A stretch of 14,943 nucleotides of DNA, taken from NCBI GenBank assembly GCA_012510335.1, contig JAAZIF010000070.1:1-14943 (forward strand), in the 5' to 3' direction. Within the stretch, counting starts at the first letter, position 1. Every line of letters begins with the position of its first letter. This DNA comes from Methanomicrobiales archaeon. Lineage in GTDB: Archaea > Halobacteriota > Methanomicrobia > Methanomicrobiales > Methanoculleaceae. Below the pieces are notes generated by a model. It was given only the letters and a program-made list of their open reading frames with translations, did no database searches and was not told where the DNA came from. The position numbers and the translations under genes were made by a program. Positions 1 through 6,459 of the stretch are shown piece by piece.

Positions 1-251
1 AGCGCGCGGCGGGCATCGATGACCTTGTGCTGGACCTGATCCCGCAGCTGCTGCTGGATCTCGGTCTCCTGATCGGGTATTGTCCCGAGGAACGCCTGCC
101 CCCCTGAGGCGACCAGCGAGACATCCTTCCGGTCGATGACGTGAACAAGAACTACCTCCCTGGTTCCCGCCTCCCGGAGCGCGGGGATATAACTCAACAC
201 CTTCATGGAGGGCCCTGAAAAATCTGTTGGAAATAAGATGCGTTCAAACAT
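1..251 (-). CDS. Universal stress protein (UspA family), N-terminal part
   Basis: The reverse strand from an ATG at 251 encodes 83 residues before the window edge. They begin MFERILFPTDFSGPS, the first beta strand and nucleotide-binding loop (ILxPTDFS) of the UspA fold, followed by strand 2 (EVVLVHVID). Family members are small cytoplasmic alpha/beta proteins, many binding ATP, that form dimers and are induced by stress. Their precise role in methanogens is usually unknown. A strong ribosome-binding site, AGGAGAAGGT, lies just upstream and fixes the start. The missing C-terminal half would hold the GxxGxxxxxxxxGS phosphate-binding motif that separates ATP binders from non-binders, so the subclass cannot be told. 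The family call is firm; the gene is incomplete here only because the window ends. Confidence 0.87.
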   Translation of the reverse strand, partial: MFERILFPTDFSGPSMKVLSYIPALREAGTREVVLVHVIDRKDVSLVASGGQAFLGTIPDQETEIQQQLRDQVQHKVIDARRA

Positions 252-296
252 GCTCTTACCTTCTCCTCTTATAATCTGCTTTATGTGAACCAGGCG

Positions 297-321
297 TGGA
301 TCCTGGTATTCAGGAGATCCA
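297..321 (-). promoter_or_regulatory. Hairpin in the leader region of the usp gene
   Basis: TGGATCCTG at 297-305 and CAGGAGATCCA at 311-321 are complementary apart from a two-base bulge, with a 5-base loop. The hairpin lies 46-70 bases upstream of the usp start. Candidate TATA elements (TTAATAGT/TTTAATAG on the reverse strand) lie further upstream at about 341-366, so the hairpin would fall within the mRNA leader. A regulatory role is inference. Confidence 0.3.
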
Positions 322-340
322 CAACCGGTAGTCCATAGTC

Positions 341-366
341 ACTATTAAGCGAAGGGGAACTATTAA
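341..366 (-). promoter_or_regulatory. Two TATA-like boxes in a direct repeat upstream of usp
   Basis: The 8-base word ACTATTAA occurs at 341-348 and again at 359-366, 18 bases apart. On the reverse strand these read TTAATAGT and could serve as alternative archaeal TATA boxes for the usp gene, giving leaders of roughly 65-90 bases. The spacing also suits a repeated regulator half-site. No transcription data are available, so the role is inferred from sequence alone. Confidence 0.3.
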
Positions 367-467
367 AGTTGCTCAGGTGATGCCCCTCTCCCCCTGCAAG
401 GGGGCCCTCTCGCAAGCACCGCAAAGACCGGCAGCGGGAGAGGTGATACGCCGGCGGTCCGGCCACC

Positions 468-1547
468 TCAGATCTCAGGCGCCCTTCCCCGGATCAGGAG
501 CCTCCACTGGTGCAACATCCTCCGGAGCCCCGCGGTTCCGACCGGCGCCGGGTGCGGGAACGACACTGAGATCCCGTCAGGGGCGATCATTAGGTCGAGT
601 GTTCGGGCACACTCGGTGCAGACGATCTCTGCCTCAGGATCGGTCCCAAGCATGGGATGCACCGTCTGGAAACGGATCCTGCTCCCCGCCATATCACAGA
701 ACTCCTCAAGCATCGCCGCCTGGTATGCGCGCTCCTCCTCGATGGCATCAGAGGCGTCTATACCGCATATCCTTCCTGTTTCATCGAGGAAACGGAGCGT
801 CCCCGAGAGACCGACCGGGAACGAGTCCACGTATGGGGTGCCAAACCTCCTCCTGAGGTCTTCACCGACCGGCCGCAGTGCCGGCTCCCTCAGGATGTTT
901 GCGGCAGCAGATCCGAGGCGTTCAAGATCACGGGTACCGATCCCCCGCACGAACCTGAGGTTGATGCCGATGCCTAGCCGGCCGAGGAGGCGTGCGATCT
1001 CGGCTGCGTTCTCGTCGACGCCGTACTCCAGGTTCTTCTCCCCGATCAGGTTTGCCGAGGGGGTTGGATCGACAACCCCAGGCCTGGCAAGCGACGCCAC
1101 TGAATGGAGGGCGTTTCTTATCCCGGTATCAAAGACCCCGCCGAGGAACCCCGCGGTTGGCACAGCGATCACCGGGATGCCGCGGTTCTTCGCGCAGACA
1201 GCCTCGGTATCATCCCCTATCGTCTCGACTATGCATGTCGAGAGGACGAAGATCGAGGCCGGCGCGGGGGAGAGAGAGAGCGCCCGCGAAATGGTCGCCT
1301 CCAGGGCCTCCTCGCCCCCGAAGATTATATCGTTCTCTGTCAGGCGGGTGGAGAGGAGGCGGGGGATCTTGAACCGGTCGTTTGAGAGCAGGGTGGCGTG
1401 TATGAGGGAGAAGTTGTGGTGCGCGCACCCCGCAGGACCGTGGATGATGCAGACAGCATCCTGCACTTCCGTGAGCACCGAGAGTGCTCCGGTCAGGGTG
1501 CATCCTTCAAACCTGGATGAACTCGAGAGCGAAGGTTTCAATTTCAT
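468..1547 (-). CDS. Nitrogenase component 1-like protein (NifD/NifE-like, group IV, not CfbD)
   Basis: A 359-residue protein of the oxidoreductase/nitrogenase component 1 family. Near its N-terminus it keeps the three cysteines that bind the P-cluster-type cluster in NifD: C16 (EGCTLTGA), C41 (HGPAGCAHHN) and C105 (STCIVETIGDD). It also has the FGGEEAL stretch typical of the family. It is shorter than NifD (about 480-530), and no NifK/NifN partner lies beside it. The F430 enzyme CfbD, as remembered, starts IHPRPSSIVAALYTLRDL and lacks the first cysteine motif, so this is a different paralog. A late CTEC pair (near residue 315) may also bind metal. The open frame runs on upstream to 1688, but those residues are the out-of-frame shadow of the nifH-like gene. 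The chosen ATG at 1547 is the last start before C16 and overlaps that gene by 41 bases, suggesting coupled translation. It has no clear ribosome-binding site. The substrate is unknown. Confidence 0.8.
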   Translation of the reverse strand: MKLKPSLSSSSRFEGCTLTGALSVLTEVQDAVCIIHGPAGCAHHNFSLIHATLLSNDRFKIPRLLSTRLTENDIIFGGEEALEATISRALSLSPAPASIFVLSTCIVETIGDDTEAVCAKNRGIPVIAVPTAGFLGGVFDTGIRNALHSVASLARPGVVDPTPSANLIGEKNLEYGVDENAAEIARLLGRLGIGINLRFVRGIGTRDLERLGSAAANILREPALRPVGEDLRRRFGTPYVDSFPVGLSGTLRFLDETGRICGIDASDAIEEERAYQAAMLEEFCDMAGSRIRFQTVHPMLGTDPEAEIVCTECARTLDLMIAPDGISVSFPHPAPVGTAGLRRMLHQWRLLIRGRAPEI

Positions 1548-2325
1548 CCATCTCGAGGGGGGTGGGGATGCCTGTCTCCCTGTTCCCGTAGATCGCGCGC
1601 CCGAGTTCCAGGTAGACCGCCGCCTGATCCGATTCCGGGGCATACTCGACGACCGTCTGCCTGTGCAGCTCGGCAACCTGAACCTCATGGGACCGGGGGA
1701 TGTAGGCGATGAGTCTGGAGTTGATGCGGCGGGCGAACTCAGCCACCAGATCCCGTTCGCCCCTGATATTCTTTGCGTTGCAGATCACGCCTCCGAGTGT
1801 GCATCTGCTCCGCGCCCGACGCGAGAGGCGGGCTATGGCTTTTGCGATGTTGTTTGCCGCATAGATTGACATAAGCTCCCCGGAGGTGACCAGGTATATC
1901 TCCTGCGCGTAGCCTTCGCGCATTGGCATGGCAAACCCGCCGCAGACGACATCCCCGAGGACGTCATAGACGATGACGTCGCCTTTTAGGGCGTTCAGGC
2001 GCTCAAGGAGCTGGAACGTTGCGATGATGCCCCGGCCGGCGCACCCGATGCCGGGTTCGGGGCCTCCTGCCTCAACGCATCGCACACCCCGAAAACCCTG
2101 GTAGACAACGTCATCGACGGTGATCTCCTCTTCCCCGCGCTCTCTGATGAGGTCGAGCACTGTCGGGATCCAGGTTCCATGCATCAGCATGCGGGTGCTG
2201 TCATGCTTCGGATCACAGCCGATCTGCAGTATATCGAGCCCTTCTCCCGCGAGTGCTGCCGATAGGTTTGCTGCAGTAGTGGATTTCCCGATTCCACCCT
2301 TCCCGTAGAGGGCGATCTGTTTCAT
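1507..2325 (-). CDS. NifH-like iron protein (nitrogenase reductase homolog, group IV)
   Basis: A 272-residue ATP-dependent electron-transfer protein. The P-loop GKGGIGKS is at residues 8-15, switch I CDPKHDST at 37-44, and the two cysteines that share the bridging 4Fe-4S cluster of the homodimer are C95 (GIGCAGRG) and C128 (DVVCGGF). R98 matches the arginine ADP-ribosylated in true NifH. The sequence is closer in style to methanogen CfbC (YDVLGDVVCGGFA, REGYAQEIY) than to nitrogen-fixing NifH. It therefore either serves the component 1-like protein downstream or is the cell's CfbC. Overlap with the downstream gene and their shared strand favour a dedicated partner. The ATG at 2325 lacks a clear ribosome-binding site and follows a short AT-rich leader. 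Length and motifs are complete, so the iron-protein call is firm and the exact partner is not. Confidence 0.9.
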   Translation of the reverse strand: MKQIALYGKGGIGKSTTAANLSAALAGEGLDILQIGCDPKHDSTRMLMHGTWIPTVLDLIRERGEEEITVDDVVYQGFRGVRCVEAGGPEPGIGCAGRGIIATFQLLERLNALKGDVIVYDVLGDVVCGGFAMPMREGYAQEIYLVTSGELMSIYAANNIAKAIARLSRRARSRCTLGGVICNAKNIRGERDLVAEFARRINSRLIAYIPRSHEVQVAELHRQTVVEYAPESDQAAVYLELGRAIYGNRETGIPTPLEMDEIETFALEFIQV

Positions 2326-2370
2326 TATACTTAACTATGCGCCTGCATGTGTAATTAGGTGTCGGATGAT

Positions 2371-2395
2371 GCTTATATCAAATTATTATATTTTA
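2371..2395 (-). promoter_or_regulatory. Probable promoter of the nifH-like/nifD-like operon
   Basis: On the reverse strand AAAATATAATAA (near 2394-2383) and TGATATAAGC (2380-2371) are good archaeal TATA candidates. Transcription starting about 25 bases downstream would give a leader of roughly 25-35 bases before the ATG at 2325. The region is nearly all A/T in a GC-rich chromosome. Confidence 0.5.
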
Positions 2396-2431
2396 CTTAT
2401 GTCTGGAGAATAAGCGTTCTTTTCAGGTAAT

Positions 2432-2468
2432 TTATTAAAAAAATGATTAATATACTCTATTTTAATAA
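2432..2468. repeat. AT-rich inverted repeat in the divergent promoter region
   Basis: TTATTAAAA at 2432-2440 is exactly complementary to TTTTAATAA at 2460-2468, with 19 bases between. It lies between the outward-facing promoters of the nitrogenase-like operon and the 2555 gene, so it could be an operator for a dimeric regulator. The stretch is extremely AT-rich, so chance cannot be excluded. Confidence 0.3.
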
Positions 2469-2499
2469 TAAATTTTATAAATATTGTTTTTTATCTACA

Positions 2500-2514
2500 A
2501 AAAAGCATATATAC
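2500..2514 (+). promoter_or_regulatory. TATA box of the 2555 gene
   Basis: AAAAAGCATATATAC has a purine-rich BRE-like stretch followed by ATATATA at 2507-2513. A start about 25 bases downstream falls near 2535, which leaves a short leader containing AGAGG at 2539-2543 before the ATG at 2555. Confidence 0.55.
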
Positions 2515-2554
2515 CATCCCCCGAAACTCTTGTAAAACAGAGGAATATTGAGCC

Positions 2555-3175
2555 ATGGATCCCCGATTTCGATCACGGTTGATAGTAGCGATCATCCTCC
2601 TGACCGTCGTCTGCTCAGCCTTCTCGGTGAGCTCAGCCGTCGGATTCCACCTGGAGAACAGGGATGGGAGCGGCGCCGGGGCAACGCTCGCGGAGGCCCT
2701 TGTGTTGCAGCAGAGCACCAGGATCAGGAGCGAGTACATGGAGAACCTCACCGTCTACATCGACAGCAGGAATGAGGCATTCAGCAGGCATGGTGAGCCC
2801 AAAACCGCGATCGGCCTCTATGTTCCGGAAGAGAGCGCCATATACATCCGCTCGGATCGGCACCCGGAGCAGGCTGATGATGCATTTGCTGAGCAGATAG
2901 GCTACCGGGTTTATCACACCATGGGATTTGAGGAGAGCACGGTCTTTTCATCCCTCGCCGCAAAGCCCGGATCCCGCCTGGAAGTGGTCAGCACCCCCGC
3001 CGGTGAGAAGAGAGATGCCACGATCTTTGCCGGCGCCTTCATGCTCTACCACACCTCCCCCGGCCTCCTGGAGGAGGAAACCCCCGAGATTTACGCCTAC
3101 ATGGACCTGCTCGCAGAGAACGGCGGCGATGCGGCGACGGTGGACGACCTCTACACCCATGGCCAGTCGGAGTGA
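2555..3175 (+). CDS. Membrane-anchored protein resembling a zinc peptidase with lost metal site
   Basis: A 206-residue protein. A short basic start (RFRSR) and a hydrophobic segment at residues 9-30 suggest a signal anchor or secretion signal; there is no clear lipobox. The rest is predicted to lie outside the membrane. I recognise no named family, but two segments echo small zinc metallopeptidases. Residues 111-121 (FAEQIGYRVYH) align with the HExGHHVxH helix as EQIGY, and residues 158-165 (FAGAFMLY) resemble the FAEAFALY helix that follows in such enzymes. In both places the metal and catalytic residues (His, Glu, His; then Glu) are replaced. If the homology is real, the protein has the fold without catalysis and may bind peptides or partners. 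AGAGG 11 bases upstream supports this start. It stands alone, divergent from the nitrogenase-like operon and ending in a T-run. The fold assignment is inference from short motifs. Confidence 0.75.
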   Translation: MDPRFRSRLIVAIILLTVVCSAFSVSSAVGFHLENRDGSGAGATLAEALVLQQSTRIRSEYMENLTVYIDSRNEAFSRHGEPKTAIGLYVPEESAIYIRSDRHPEQADDAFAEQIGYRVYHTMGFEESTVFSSLAAKPGSRLEVVSTPAGEKRDATIFAGAFMLYHTSPGLLEEETPEIYAYMDLLAENGGDAATVDDLYTHGQSE

Positions 3176-3185
3176 CCGAGACCTC

Positions 3186-3192
3186 TTTTTTT
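3186..3192 (+). terminator. T-run terminator after the 2555 gene
   Basis: Seven consecutive T residues begin 11 bases after the TGA stop at 3173-3175. Archaeal RNA polymerase commonly terminates at such T-runs without a hairpin, and none is evident upstream of it. Confidence 0.55.
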
Positions 3193-3213
3193 GCGGCCCA
3201 CTGCACCAGGCAA

Positions 3214-3300
3214 CCCGGGATGCATCATCCGATCCCAGATCAACAGAATGCATGGATAATCCCCCGGGTCCGATGCCCTCCGGTTCAGGGCGGGCATGCA
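3214..3300. repeat. Nested inverted repeats in the gap before the HPS-RraA gene
   Basis: CCCGGG occurs at 3214-3219 and 3263-3268 and ATGCAT at 3220-3225 and 3249-3254, each pair usable as arms of one stem. ATGCCC (3273-3278) pairs with GGGCAT (3292-3297), or alternatively GCCCT (3275-3279) with AGGGC (3287-3291). The element lies beyond the terminator of the preceding gene and before the TATA candidates of the next, so it may be a short untranslated RNA, a regulator site or an intergenic relic. No known RNA family is recognised. Confidence 0.3.
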
Positions 3301-3329
3301 TGCTACAGGAGATAGGGCAGGATTTCCTC

Positions 3330-3366
3330 TCCATAAAGTTTACCCGACCCCTCACCAGATAAATAC
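3330..3366 (+). promoter_or_regulatory. Candidate TATA boxes of the HPS-RraA gene
   Basis: CATAAAGTT near 3332-3340 would give a start near 3360 and a leader of about 25 bases. GATAAATAC at 3358-3366 would give a start within a few bases of the ATG at 3389, a nearly leaderless transcript. The absence of a ribosome-binding site before the gene favours the second. Confidence 0.4.
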
Positions 3367-3388
3367 AATCTCCTCCATAATGTACTGT

Positions 3389-4672
3389 ATGGCAACTCTC
3401 CAGGTGGCCCTAGATCTCCTCGAGATCGATCGTGCGATGGAGATCGCGGATGAGGCGGTCCGTGGCGGTGCGGACTGGATTGAGGCTGGAACCCCCCTGA
3501 TCAAGAGCGAGGGGATGCAGGCCGTGCGTATGCTCCGGAGACGCTTCCCGGAGCGTGAGATCGTCGCTGACATGAAGGTCACCGACACCGGTGCCGTTGA
3601 GGTGGAGATGGCAGCGAAATCCGGTGCCGGGATCGTCTGTATCCTCGGCGACGCCGATGATGCGGTCATAGCCGAGGCAGTCCGCTCGGCCCGGAAATAC
3701 GGTGTCCGGATCATGGCCGATCTCATCAACGTCCGGGATCCCGTCTCCCGGTCCCGCGAACTTGAGGCGCTCGGTATCGATTACATCAACGCCCACGTAG
3801 GTATCGACCAGCAGATGATAGGACGGTCCTCGCTTGACCTCCTCCGCCGCCTCGCCGGCGAGGTGAACATCCCCATCGCCGTCGCGGGGGGGCTGGATGC
3901 AGATACCGCATCCGAGGCGGTCGCCGCCGGGGCCTCTATCGTCATCGTGGGAGGGAACATCATCAAGGCCGCCGACGTGACCGGGGCAGCGCGGCGGGTC
4001 AGGGATGCCATCGACCGCCCCGAGATCAGGCCGCGCGAGAAGGAGAGCCCGGATGCCGCCATCCGCCGGCTGCTGGAAGCGGTCTCCGCGCCAAACGTCA
4101 CCGATGCCATGCACCGGAAGGGATCCATGACCGATATCGTATCCATATGCGGGCGGGTGAAAGCGGTCGGCCCGGCGGTGACGGTCAGGACCATCGCCGG
4201 GGACTGGGCAAAGCCCGTCGAGGCGATCAACGTCGCCGGGACGGGCGACGTCCTCGTCATCAGTAACGACGGGAGGACGGACGTCGCCCCCTGGGGAGAA
4301 CTTGCCACCCACTCTGCCAGGAACCGGGGGATCGCCGGCATCGTGATCGACGGCGCGGTGCGGGATGTCGACGACATCAGGGAGATGAAGTTCCCGGTCT
4401 TTGCCCGGGGAACCGCCCCGAACGCCGGTGAACCCAAGGGCCTCGGGGAGATCAACACCGAGATACTCTGCTGCGGGCAGGAAGTCAGACCCGGCGACTG
4501 GATCGTCGCCGACGAGAGCGGGGTTGTGGTGGTTCCCAGGGAGCGGGCCTACGAGATCGCGCGCCGGGCTGCGGAAGTAAAGAAGACAGAGGAGCGGATC
4601 AGGGAAGAGATCCGGCGCGGAAAGACACTCTCTGAGGTATCAGAACTACTGAAATGGGAGAAGCAGCACTGA
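3389..4672 (+). CDS. Bifunctional 3-hexulose-6-phosphate synthase / RraA-family protein
   Basis: A 427-residue fusion. Residues 1 to about 212 form a TIM barrel of the HPS/KGPDC family, with the catalytic DMKVTD motif at 61-66 and a late phosphate-binding GG. HPS joins formaldehyde and ribulose 5-phosphate; in archaea lacking the oxidative pentose phosphate route the reverse reaction supplies ribulose 5-phosphate and frees formaldehyde. From about 220 to 427 the protein is an RraA-like swivelling domain, with GELATHSARNRG followed by IDGAVRD, the Arg-Asp pair used by class II 4-hydroxy-4-methyl-2-oxoglutarate aldolases of this fold. The fusion is widespread in methanogens, where RNase E regulation is unlikely, and the second activity is uncertain. 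The frame is open back to 3296, but conserved sequence starts at MATLQVALD. An ATG three codons earlier (3380) is equally possible. No ribosome-binding site is visible. It converges on the ACT gene. 6-phospho-3-hexuloisomerase is not in the window. Confidence 0.9.
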   Translation: MATLQVALDLLEIDRAMEIADEAVRGGADWIEAGTPLIKSEGMQAVRMLRRRFPEREIVADMKVTDTGAVEVEMAAKSGAGIVCILGDADDAVIAEAVRSARKYGVRIMADLINVRDPVSRSRELEALGIDYINAHVGIDQQMIGRSSLDLLRRLAGEVNIPIAVAGGLDADTASEAVAAGASIVIVGGNIIKAADVTGAARRVRDAIDRPEIRPREKESPDAAIRRLLEAVSAPNVTDAMHRKGSMTDIVSICGRVKAVGPAVTVRTIAGDWAKPVEAINVAGTGDVLVISNDGRTDVAPWGELATHSARNRGIAGIVIDGAVRDVDDIREMKFPVFARGTAPNAGEPKGLGEINTEILCCGQEVRPGDWIVADESGVVVVPRERAYEIARRAAEVKKTEERIREEIRRGKTLSEVSELLKWEKQH

Positions 4673-4711
4673 CCGGCAGCCGATTCCCCGGCTCCTTGGA
4701 TGGCACCCCCT

Positions 4712-4722
4712 GCCTGATAGGC
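4712..4722. terminator. Small hairpin between convergent genes
   Basis: GCCT and AGGC at 4712-4715 and 4719-4722 form a 4-bp stem in the 54-base gap between the ends of HPS-RraA and the ACT gene. A second weak stem, AGCCG/CGGCT, lies at 4678-4693. Neither is followed by a T-run, so a terminator role is tentative. Confidence 0.2.
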
Positions 4723-4726
4723 CCCC

Positions 4727-5158
4727 TCACCGGGATGAAGGCGTCTTGAGGAGTTCCCCGCCGCGATCGAGGATCTGCCGGATGGCGTCCTCGATCCGGT
4801 CCACGCGCACGATCAGGATCGCCCCATCCCTGCCTGAGTAGGCGTAGGCGTACTCGATGTTGACCCCCAGATCCCCGAGGACCGACGCGATCTCAGAGAG
4901 ACCGCCCGGCTCATCGCGCATCCTGATACCGATGACCTCGGTGAACGAGACCCGGAACCCGAGATCGGTAAGCCTCCGGTGCGCATCCTCCGGGCGGTCG
5001 ACAAGCGCCCTGACGACTCCAAACCCATTTGCCTCGGCGATACTGAACGCAAATATGTTGATCTCTGCATCCCGGAGCGCGCCGGCGATAGCAGCCAGCC
5101 GTCCAGGGCGGTTCTCTGAAAAGATTGAGATCTGTTTTATGATATACGGTTTCTCCAT
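4727..5158 (-). CDS. Tandem ACT-domain amino-acid-binding protein
   Basis: A 143-residue protein built of two ACT domains, about residues 6-70 and 75-138. Each has the ligand-loop signature between its first strand and helix: ENRPGRL at 15-21 and DEPGGL at 82-87. ACT pairs bind amino acids and act as allosteric sensors. Stand-alone proteins of this type commonly sit beside paaK and indolepyruvate oxidoreductase genes, so a sensor for an aromatic amino acid is the likely job (inference from context). Its ATG overlaps the TAA stop of the upstream paaK gene by one base (TAATG). A strong AGGAGGT lies seven bases before it inside that gene, so translation is coupled yet has its own ribosome entry. 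It is the last gene of a three-gene operon. Confidence 0.88.
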   Translation of the reverse strand: MEKPYIIKQISIFSENRPGRLAAIAGALRDAEINIFAFSIAEANGFGVVRALVDRPEDAHRRLTDLGFRVSFTEVIGIRMRDEPGGLSEIASVLGDLGVNIEYAYAYSGRDGAILIVRVDRIEDAIRQILDRGGELLKTPSSR

Positions 5159-6459
5159 TACAATGACCTCCTGTCAACGACCTTCTTCGACTTTCCTTCA
5201 AAGCGTGGAAGGGAACCGGGTTCGACCAGTTCCACGCCCACGCCCACATTAAGGGAGCCCCGGAGGCGGTGCTCCACCATCTTTCTGATCATCATAAGAT
5301 CAGTGATCTTGTCTGAGAACGCCTCCTCGCTCACCTCAACCCGCACGAGCATGGTATCGAGCGCACCCTTCCGGTCGACGATTATCTGGAAGTGCCGGCC
5401 GACCTCAGGGATCTCGAGCAGGGCATGCTCCACCTGTGAGGGGAATACGTTGATGCCGCGTATGATCAGCATATCATCCACCCTTCCCTGGATCCGGTGG
5501 ATGCGCGGGTGGGTCCGCCCGCAGGAGCAGGGCGCTTCATCCATGATGGTGATATCCCCGATCCGGTACCTGATCATCGGGAACGCCTCCTTCTGCAGGA
5601 CCGTGATGACCATCTCTCCCCGCTCGCCGGGCGGGAGCACCTCCCCGGTCGCAGGGTCAACGATCTCCACGAGGACGAGATCGCTCCAGATGTGGATGCC
5701 CTGCTGCTCTGAACACTCGGTGAACATGGGCCCGGAGAGTTCGCTCGTACCATATATATCGTAGGCGCGGATCCCGAGCCAGCCCTCTATCCGGTTTCGC
5801 ATCTGCTCTGACCAGGGCTCGGCGCCGAGTATCCCGATCCTGAGATCGGTGTCGTCTTTGATGGAGACGCCCATCTTCTCGGCAACCTCTCCCATATGGA
5901 GGAGGTAAGAGGGGGTGCAGGCGATTGCGGTGGTATGGAGATCCTGCATCAGTTCGATCTGCCGTTCGGTGTTCCCGACGCTTGTCGGGAGAACGGTTGC
6001 ACCGACGCGTTCGGCACCGTAGTGGACCCCGAGACCCCCGGTGAAGAGGCCGTAGCCGTAGCTCACCTGAAGGACATCCCCGCGCCCGAGGCCTAAGGAA
6101 GAGAATGCACGCGCCAGCGATTCGCTCCAGTTCTCTATATCCTTCTCGGTATAGCCGACGACAGTCGGCTTCCCGGTCGTCCCGGAGGAGACATGGTACC
6201 TGGCCAGGTCATCCTTTGGCACGCAGAAGAGCCCGTCCGGGTAGGTGTCCCGGAGGTCATCTTTGTACATGAACGGGAGTTTCCCTATATCTTCAAGTGA
6301 CCTGATATCATCGGGCCTGACCCCCTGCTCCCTCATCCGTCGCCGGTAGAACTCGCTCACCTCGTAGGCGTGTGTGATCAGCGATTTTGCAAGCCTGTAC
6401 CGAACCTGCCGGAGTTCGTCGACAGGCATCTCCTCAATCTTCTGGTTCCAGCAACCCAT
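5158..6459 (-). CDS. paaK: Phenylacetate-CoA ligase family enzyme (second gene of the operon)
   Basis: A 433-residue adenylate-forming ligase that would activate an aryl acid with ATP and CoA. In order: the ATP-binding loop SSGTTGKPT at 91-99, YGTSELSG near 240, RYRIGD near 300, a CSCGRTHP cysteine cluster, the hinge region GRVDDMLIIRGINVFPSQ, and the C-terminal catalytic lysine region FEGKSKK. Length matches the family (about 430). In archaea such enzymes, with indolepyruvate oxidoreductase, convert exogenous arylacetates to 2-oxoacids for aromatic amino acid synthesis, or run in the degradative direction. The start is set by a TGATG junction with the preceding gene and the purine-rich GGAGGGGGG 10 bases upstream. 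A GTG one codon earlier (6462) is also possible. It is clearly a paralog of the preceding gene, sharing blocks such as GLFTGGLG and HYGAE, but its substrate-pocket stretches differ. Confidence 0.9.
   Translation of the reverse strand: MGCWNQKIEEMPVDELRQVRYRLAKSLITHAYEVSEFYRRRMREQGVRPDDIRSLEDIGKLPFMYKDDLRDTYPDGLFCVPKDDLARYHVSSGTTGKPTVVGYTEKDIENWSESLARAFSSLGLGRGDVLQVSYGYGLFTGGLGVHYGAERVGATVLPTSVGNTERQIELMQDLHTTAIACTPSYLLHMGEVAEKMGVSIKDDTDLRIGILGAEPWSEQMRNRIEGWLGIRAYDIYGTSELSGPMFTECSEQQGIHIWSDLVLVEIVDPATGEVLPPGERGEMVITVLQKEAFPMIRYRIGDITIMDEAPCSCGRTHPRIHRIQGRVDDMLIIRGINVFPSQVEHALLEIPEVGRHFQIIVDRKGALDTMLVRVEVSEEAFSDKITDLMMIRKMVEHRLRGSLNVGVGVELVEPGSLPRFEGKSKKVVDRRSL

Noticed and set aside
281..466. 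61-codon minus-strand frame between the NifD-like gene and usp
   Set aside because: It starts at a GTG without a ribosome-binding site, covers the probable usp promoter and hairpin, and resembles no protein.
468..1547. Assignment as CfbD (F430 cyclase subunit)
   Set aside because: The N-terminal cysteine motif and GCAHHNF stretch differ from the CfbD pattern, so the symbol was withheld.
1548..1688. Upstream extension of the NifD-like reading frame by 47 codons
   Set aside because: It is the shifted-frame reading of the nifH-like gene, arginine- and serine-rich and unlike any component 1 N-terminus.
616..1869. 417-codon open frame on the plus strand
   Set aside because: It is antisense to the nitrogenase-like pair, with low-complexity Arg/Ser/Pro composition and no family motif; a GC-rich shadow.
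3410..4312. 300-codon minus-strand frame
   Set aside because: It is antisense to the HPS-RraA gene, whose motifs are complete; Asp/Gly/His-rich shadow.
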